Positions 1 through 5,500 of a stretch of DNA of 8,308 bases are shown piece by piece. This stretch comes from Flavobacteriales bacterium UBA1112 (GTDB taxonomy: Bacteria > Bacteroidota > Bacteroidia > Flavobacteriales_D > Sanyastnellaceae): the NCBI GenBank assembly GCA_002313415.1, contig DCBH01000022.1:1-8308 (forward strand). The letters run 5' to 3'. Under the pieces are notes generated by a model that was given only the letters and a program-made list of their open reading frames with translations, ran no database searches and was not told where the DNA came from. How positions within the stretch are numbered: the stretch's first letter is position 1; every line of letters starts with the position of its first letter. A program made the translations under genes and the position numbers.

Positions 1-31
1 TTGTGGTCGTGAAAACCCTGCCAAGTTTCAT
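1..31 (-). CDS. possible start of a further gene, cut by the window edge
   Basis: An ATG at 29-31 opens a frame that reads MKLGRVFTTT and runs off the left edge without a stop. It starts 5 nt after the stop of the barrel ORF (37-39), a spacing like the 3-nt and 31-nt gaps upstream, so it could be the next gene of the same operon. The Lys/Arg-containing, then hydrophobic start would fit a signal peptide, but only ten codons are visible. No family can be named, and the frame could be open by chance. Confidence 0.3.
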   Translation of the reverse strand, partial: MKLGRVFTTT

Positions 32-36
32 GTTTC

Positions 37-1047
37 TCACTCCGGCAACACGAGTCGAACATCCAAGCCCGTGACCACCAGACTCAGATAATTTCGAGCC
101 AGTCCCGAGATGGATCCAGAAGCCCACGTATTCTCCGCCCAGGCATCTCGCCCGAGCGGACTGGACCAAAACCAACCAACATACCATCCCGGCCTGCCAC
201 CCTTGGCGCGTCTTTGAATGCCAACTTCTGCCATGACGGGCACCGAGATGAATCGCGTTCGCCCTTGGTAAGCCTGCACGACATGATCTGCGCCGGGACC
301 TTGTACCAATTGGCTTACCACAGTCTCGCTGGTTTTCCACTCCAAACCAAGACCTCCACTGGCCTGAATTTCTAAATCATTGTAGCCAATAGGAATGCGA
401 ATGCCTGCCAGCAGAGGTATGCGATACGCCAGGCTCCTCATTTGAGACAGAGTATCCACACTTGATATGTCGAGCGTGTCATTGGCGAATGCCACAATGA
501 CAGCGTGCTCCCTTCGAATCCATTCAATGCCGCCGCCCAAGGTCCAACCCTCTTTCAATCGACGATGAATGCGAAGACCTAATTCGGATCCAAACCGTGG
601 CGACCACGTTGCATCAATCCCCCCACCAGCCACCTGGGTGGGCTGCATACCCAATGCGTCCGTGGGGACATGAACTCGAGCCACCACGTCCAACTCCCAA
701 GGGAGCCCTGCCTCAACCTGTCCGTGTGCCGTTGTAGACGTCAACCAACCAACCAAAGCCAACCCGATGATGGCCGCAGTGAACAAAAGCAAGCCCCATC
801 GCCAGTTTCGACTGGGAATAAAGTGACTTCTAAATTCCGCATAAACAAGGTGATTCATTCTCAGGGCCTCCTTAAAATGGACCTTCGCAATCCCAAACAT
901 CACATTTCCGTCCTCCTCATGTCTCTCGAATGGAATGCACTCGTCTTCACAACGCTCTTGAAATCTGCTCGCATAATGCGTCTCACGAAACACAAATACG
1001 TGATAGCGGGTGTCACCTGGATGTGTATAGTGATTGACCCAGCGCAT
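37..1047 (-). CDS. N-terminal soluble domain + membrane segment + outer-membrane beta-barrel-like protein
   Basis: This 336-residue ORF has three parts. Residues 1-80 form a small charged domain with an apparent strand-helix-strand pattern (YHVFVF, then a helix rich in E/R/C, then VMFGIAKVHF) and no signal peptide. Residues 84-102 are one hydrophobic segment (LLLFTAAIIGLALVGW). It ends in a signal-peptidase-like AHG/Q site at 107-110. Residues 118-336 consist of alternating amphipathic strands of the kind seen in Bacteroidota OMP beta-barrels (for example LAYRIPLLAGIRIPI at 206-220 and FISVPVMAEVGI at 266-277). The start is chosen because its ATG lies 3 nt after the nitroreductase stop, which suggests translational coupling. 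A second ATG, Met64 at 856-858, has AAGGAGG 8 nt upstream and would make a 273-residue barrel precursor with a long signal peptide. I recall small N-domain-plus-TM proteins as stand-alone genes in Flavobacteriia, so this may be a fusion. The function is unknown. The barrel assignment rests on sequence pattern only. Confidence 0.85.
   Translation of the reverse strand: MRWVNHYTHPGDTRYHVFVFRETHYASRFQERCEDECIPFERHEEDGNVMFGIAKVHFKEALRMNHLVYAEFRSHFIPSRNWRWGLLLFTAAIIGLALVGWLTSTTAHGQVEAGLPWELDVVARVHVPTDALGMQPTQVAGGGIDATWSPRFGSELGLRIHRRLKEGWTLGGGIEWIRREHAVIVAFANDTLDISSVDTLSQMRSLAYRIPLLAGIRIPIGYNDLEIQASGGLGLEWKTSETVVSQLVQGPGADHVVQAYQGRTRFISVPVMAEVGIQRRAKGGRPGWYVGWFWSSPLGRDAWAENTWASGSISGLARNYLSLVVTGLDVRLVLPE
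867..873 (-). promoter_or_regulatory. internal Shine-Dalgarno-like site before Met64 of the barrel ORF
   Basis: The minus strand reads AAGGAGG here, followed by 8 nt and then the in-frame ATG at 856-858. This is by far the best ribosome-binding-site match I noticed in front of a start in this window; the other starts have none that is obvious. The bases also encode Lys-Glu-Ala within a helix-like stretch, so chance is possible. If used, it would produce the barrel part alone, with its own hydrophobic secretion signal. Confidence 0.4.
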
Positions 1048-1050
1048 GAC

Positions 1051-1677
1051 TTACACCGATGGCCTTTGTTCATGGGGACGTTCCTCACTTAATCCATCAT
1101 ACCACCGAGTGACAAATTCCAACGGCCACCGGTAGGAACCAGGCCAATCTCGATCTGGATAGCCAACATACATCAACCCCATGACCTTGGCCTCTTCAGG
1201 AAGTCCCATTGCCTCCTTCACCTGAGGAAGATTCATGAATTTGGGTGTGGTCCACTTGGCACCCAATCCATAGGCTGTGCACATGAGATGCATGTTTTGA
1301 ATTGCCCCAGCCACAGCCCATTCTTCATCTTGACGAGAAATCCTTTGGTTCACGTCAGGCACCATTCCGATACCAATGACGCAATTGCATGTATCCAAGC
1401 GGTGACGCAACTTGTCAAGTTTCTTTTCAACGACGCCATCCGTGCCCATCTGAATTTGATACCACTCTGGCAATCCTTTTCGAATGATTTCCAGCCCCTC
1501 CCCTTGAAACACCGTAAAGCGCCAGGGCTGAGTCATGCCGTGATTGGCTGCCCAGGTGCCTGCACGCAGGACTTCTGTAATGACATCCCGATGAACTCGT
1601 CTCGCCGACAGCTGCTCTGGCGCGAAAGAACGTCGATCTTTGATCAAAGCGCTTACATCACTCAAATTATGCCTCAT
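1051..1677 (-). CDS. nitroreductase-family FMN-dependent oxidoreductase
   Basis: A complete 208-residue protein of the nitroreductase fold, which normally forms homodimers that bind FMN and pass electrons from NAD(P)H to substrates such as nitroaromatics or quinones. The landmarks are in order. RRSF at 15-18 is the usual FMN-phosphate-binding arginine motif. PWRF at 51-54, preceded by ANHGMTQ, resembles the YdjA-like subgroup. EEWAVAGAIQNMH at 118-130 leads into the GLGAKWTTP segment (137-145), a conserved cofactor and dimer region. GYP at 172-174 is the family's C-terminal strand. About 200 residues is normal for the family. There is no signal peptide, so it is cytoplasmic. It lies 31 nt after the short-chain dehydrogenase and 3 nt before the barrel ORF, so all three are probably on one transcript. 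The physiological substrate cannot be read from the sequence, and the 'nitroreductase' name is a family label. Confidence 0.96.
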   Translation of the reverse strand: MRHNLSDVSALIKDRRSFAPEQLSARRVHRDVITEVLRAGTWAANHGMTQPWRFTVFQGEGLEIIRKGLPEWYQIQMGTDGVVEKKLDKLRHRLDTCNCVIGIGMVPDVNQRISRQDEEWAVAGAIQNMHLMCTAYGLGAKWTTPKFMNLPQVKEAMGLPEEAKVMGLMYVGYPDRDWPGSYRWPLEFVTRWYDGLSEERPHEQRPSV

Positions 1678-1708
1678 GTAACAAAGGTATGTGTCACCCC
1701 GGTGTAGT

Positions 1709-2500
1709 TCACCCCATCCAAGACCCGCTATTTACATCCAAGGCTTGTCCTGTCAACGTTTCCACCCTTGGTCCATGTTCACCATCCCCAAGCCCCGAGA
1801 ATAAAAAGCTCACCCATTGTGCCATTTCTTCAGGCGTGCTCATCCGGTTGGCAGGCAGAATTTCCTCTTGTTGAGCCTTGGATTGTTCGTAGGAAATCCC
1901 CTGCATGTCAGCAAGAGCCTGGATGCTGTTTTGAGCCATCTCTGTATCCACCCAACCAGGACAAATCGCATTGACCATGATGCCTTGCGGAGACCATTCC
2001 ACAGCCAAAGACCTCACCAATCCCAACAACCCTGTCTTGCTTGTGACGTAGGCCGATTGCCCGGGAACTCCAAATCTCGCCAACACGCTGCTCGTCACTA
2101 CAGCATGCTTAACCCCATCCGTTCGATCTAAGTAAGGCTTGCAGGACATCAATGTGTTGTAGGTACCCGTGAGGTTGATTTGAATGATTTCTTGCCAACG
2201 ATCGTTCTCTCCAAATGCATTTGGCCCACCAATTCCAGCATTTGCGAAAACCCCCACCAATGGATGACGCTCCAAATTTGCCTCTGGCCCTGAAAGCCAA
2301 TTCTGCAAACTTTGAACATCGACAACATCCATGGAAACCATCACGTGCTCCCGATGACCTGGTAAGGATGCCAAAACATCGTGCAAAGGTTTCTCCCTGC
2401 GGCCCAACAAGATCAATCGAATGCCCTCTCGGTCGGCAAGTGCTCGTGCAGTTGCGGCGCCAATGCCGCTGCCTGCTCCTGTGATAAGGATTGAATTCAT
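1709..2500 (-). CDS. short-chain dehydrogenase/reductase (SDR), classical type
   Basis: A complete 263-residue cytoplasmic oxidoreductase with every landmark of a classical SDR. These are TGAGSGIG at 7-14 for the dinucleotide, NAG at 87-89, the structural/catalytic Asn109 (QIN), Ser138 (VTSS), the YVTSK motif with Tyr151 and Lys155, and PG at 181-182 followed by the VDTEM segment. Ser-Tyr spacing is the usual 13 residues. The second strand ends in GRR (33-35) rather than an acidic residue, which in this family usually means a preference for NADP(H). Length is typical of FabG-like or hydroxy-acyl/alcohol dehydrogenases, but the substrate cannot be told. The start follows the tail of the giant gene's terminator directly (no clear Shine-Dalgarno), so its promoter must overlap that terminator or lie inside the 3' end of the giant gene, unless it depends on read-through. 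It heads the cluster with the nitroreductase (31-nt gap) and the barrel ORF. Confidence 0.97.
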   Translation of the reverse strand: MNSILITGAGSGIGAATARALADREGIRLILLGRREKPLHDVLASLPGHREHVMVSMDVVDVQSLQNWLSGPEANLERHPLVGVFANAGIGGPNAFGENDRWQEIIQINLTGTYNTLMSCKPYLDRTDGVKHAVVTSSVLARFGVPGQSAYVTSKTGLLGLVRSLAVEWSPQGIMVNAICPGWVDTEMAQNSIQALADMQGISYEQSKAQQEEILPANRMSTPEEMAQWVSFLFSGLGDGEHGPRVETLTGQALDVNSGSWMG

Positions 2501-2516
2501 GATTTCAAAGAAACAA

Positions 2517-2542
2517 AAAGGCCCGGCTTACGCCGGGCCTTT
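2517..2542 (-). terminator. Rho-independent terminator after the giant secreted gene
   Basis: A perfect 11-bp stem (AAAGGCCCGGC pairing with GCCGGGCCTTT) with a 4-nt loop lies 20 nt past the stop of the giant gene. On the minus strand it is followed by a T-rich tail (TTTTTGTTTCTTT), as expected of an intrinsic terminator. The plus strand also has a T-rich tail (TTTCTTTT), so it could act in both directions, but no plus-strand gene is seen. Its tail runs up to the SDR start codon at 2500. Confidence 0.92.
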
Positions 2543-2556
2543 CTTTTATCCATTAC

Positions 2557-2574
2557 TCAGATTAGCAAATCTGA
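2557..2574 (-). repeat. hairpin over the stop codon of the giant gene
   Basis: A perfect 7-bp inverted repeat (TCAGATT / AATCTGA, 4-nt loop) spans the TAA at 2562-2564. It sits 14 nt before the main terminator stem, so the transcript end would carry two successive hairpins. It has no T-run of its own. It could protect the 3' end or be incidental. Confidence 0.5.
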
Positions 2575-5500
2575 CCGAATGCCGTCAGGAATTCGAGCAA
2601 GTCCGCTGTAGAGACAGAGCCGTCACCGTTCAAGTCCGCAGGACATGGGTTGGCGATGTCAAAGCTGCAAGAACCATCGTCCGTGACCGCAGTCTCGTCA
2701 TAGTTCTCAGCACTTGGGTATGTACACCCAGCGCAGCCGTCGAACACACAAGTGGCCACATCAGAGATGTTTGTAGCGGGGTTGTAGTTGCACGCACAAG
2801 CGATATCACAACCCACCACACACTGGTCTCCAGAACCAACATTGAATGTCACAGATTCACCAGCTCCACCATTCACGAGACCCGCGAAGGCTCCAACTAC
2901 ACTCCAGCTGACTTCACCTGGGAAGGTGCCTTCAGTGACAGAGAGGACGTAGCAGCCATTCGCCAAGCAGTATGAATCGCTTGCAGAGCTTCCAGCTTCA
3001 ACAGTTCCTGTTCCGATTTCAGTACCATCTACGCTTGTCAGCGTGTAAGCAGCACCGTTCCAACCGTCGCCGAAGCTGTCGTTCATGTTAATCGTCACGC
3101 AGTTGTCGTAGCAGCAAGTGCCATTGTCGATAAGCGCAGCTGCATCATAGTTGCATGCAGTCGTATCTGTACAACCGCCGCATGACTCAAACTCACAAGA
3201 GCCATCGTCGTCGGTAGCTGCTGCATCGTAGTTGCAGGCTGTAGCGTCAGTACAACCACATACTGCACCTCCCACAGAAATCGTGATACCGTCGGTAGGT
3301 CCACCAGAAGTCAGCACTGTACCATCCTCGGTCAACACTTCCCAAGACACCTCTGATGGCCAGTCACCGTCTGAGACAGCAACGTTGTAGCATCCAGGCT
3401 CCAGGCAGAAGAGATCGTATCCAAATTCTGGTCCAGCGAAGTTGTTCGCATCCACGAAGAACGCAGCTTCGTCCAAGGTACCAGTAGCGATCACATCACC
3501 AGCAAGGCTGGTTACTGTGTACTCAGCACCATTCCAACCGTCACCAAAGCTGTCGTTCATGTAGAATTGAACAGGAGTTCCTGTTTCAGTTGCACAAACA
3601 CAGCTCCAAATGTCGCAAGAGCCATCGTCAAAGTTTGCATCTGGGTTGTAGTTGCAAGCACTGGGGTCCAAACAACCATCCACAACAGCAGAACAGGTGA
3701 AGTCGATTTCAAATGCTCCGTTGTCGTCTGTGGCAGGGTTGCCATCGACGTCTTGAGCTCCTACATACACGTAGTACAGCAAACCTGGCTCAGAAACGAA
3801 TTCAAAGTTTACGTCATCCGAATCGAACAAAGTACAGATGCCTGTACCGTCTGAGACGAGTGCAGATGCCACACAAGTGAAATCACCCGCGATGAAGGTA
3901 GGCTCGGTGCTGTAAGGTGCGATTGTGATGGTCGCTGTGCCAGCGGCACCTGTATCCAATCCAGCAAAGCCCATGACGTCTCCGAGGCCATCGGTGAATG
4001 TCGCACCAGCGCCATTCCAACCGTCTCCAAACGCGTCAACCATGGACAATGTGTAGTCACCTGCCTCAAGGCAAACACTGCCTGTTGAAGGAGCTCCGCC
4101 TGAAGCAACCGTATCTCCAGCAGCATTGGTCAATGCCCAAGAAATCTCACTGTCCCAAGAACCACCACCAACGCTGTAGTTGGTTGTGACCAAGCTGTCG
4201 CAAGGGTCGGCAGGAGGCGTATCTACACCACCGCCGCCACAAGAATCAGTCGCAGAGTAGATGTTGATCTTAGAATCGATGGCAGAACCACAAGTGCTCA
4301 GTGTGTGCAACGAGCTGTCACCCACGAATGTGTACCAAACACCAGTACCAGGAGATGTTTCACAACCTGCTACGCTCAAGGGAGCGCCTGCGTTAGTTGC
4401 ACCACCGGTAGAACCTGTAGTCACAGTATTGCACTCCAGTGTAATTGCGTTGTCGCACGTGTCATTCACTGGAACGACGCCTGCAAAGTCACAAGAACCG
4501 TCGTCTTGGTTGGCCTCGTCATTGTAGTTGGTCGCAGTTGCATCTGTACAACCGAGGATGATACCAGTTGTCGTGAACTCGAACTCACCACAAGTGCTCT
4601 GATCGTCTGTCCAAACCAAGAAGTAATAATCTGTATTGGGCTCGAGGTTTGGCAAGAAGCTCTCCACAGAACCTGCGCACGTTCCAGTCACGTAGCAACC
4701 TACAAATGGACCGAGGTCGTCACAAGTGTTACCGCTCAACATTGCAAACCCAACACCTTCGTTGGAGATGTTAGTCGTGTTGAAGAAGAACGTGTTGTAG
4801 TTCGCGCTGTTGAATGTGAAGTACACACCGTAAGCAGTTCCTGTACCCTCCCAAGGCACGAAGATTTCTTCTGCGTTGGCACCACAAAGGTTGCCCGTGA
4901 AGGTTTCTCCTGTCACTTGGGCAATGGCTCCAGCACACTCGTCATTGGCTGGTGACGTGGTGACTTCTGTATTGCAAGAAGCAGAAATCACAAAGTTGTT
5001 GCCGCCCGTTCCTTCCACGCGCACGTAGTAGTCACTACCTGTCGTAGCCGACCAAGTGATGGCACTGTGGAATCCAGTAGGACATCCGTCATTGTTCGTA
5101 GCAATGCAAGTCAATGAGCCGTCAATTCCCTGCGTAAACACTGCCAAATCCGTGTTGGTCGCGTAATCTGTGTCTACATCGTTGGCAGGAGTATCACATG
5201 TGCTCATGGTGATTTGCTGATCCGCGTCAGAGTTGATCACGTACCATACACCCGCTGCACTCAATACATCGTTTCCATGCTCCAATCCGTCCAAGCCTTC
5301 ATTGTCGTTTGCGTTTTCGAGAGTCCCCGATGCACTCAAACCACAAGCCAAGGCCTCGGCGTCTGCGACGTCGTCATTTGCTGGAGGCAATTGACAAGAT
5401 CCGTCGTCGATGCTCGCAGAAGGATTGAAGTTGTTGGCTGCAGCATCTGTACAACCTTCGAAAGAGCACTGACCGCTGAGCGTGAAGTCGACTCCATAGT

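Noticed and set aside
670..1707. Two plus-strand open frames (670-1092 and 1288-1707)
   Set aside because: Both are antisense to the barrel ORF and the nitroreductase, whose frames carry clear family motifs. They show no conserved features.
2421..2975. A 184-codon plus-strand open frame
   Set aside because: It runs antisense through the SDR start, the terminator hairpin and the end of the giant gene, and its product has no recognisable motif.
3809..4126. Minus-strand open frames in other phases within the giant gene
   Set aside because: They are shadows of the repeat structure. The main frame has continuous domain signatures throughout, with no sign of a frameshift.
4305..4955. A 216-codon open frame on the plus strand, the longest on that strand
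   Set aside because: It lies antisense within the giant gene, whose repetitive codon pattern keeps the opposite frames open. Its translation is a Cys/Val/Thr-rich string with no domain or signal peptide.
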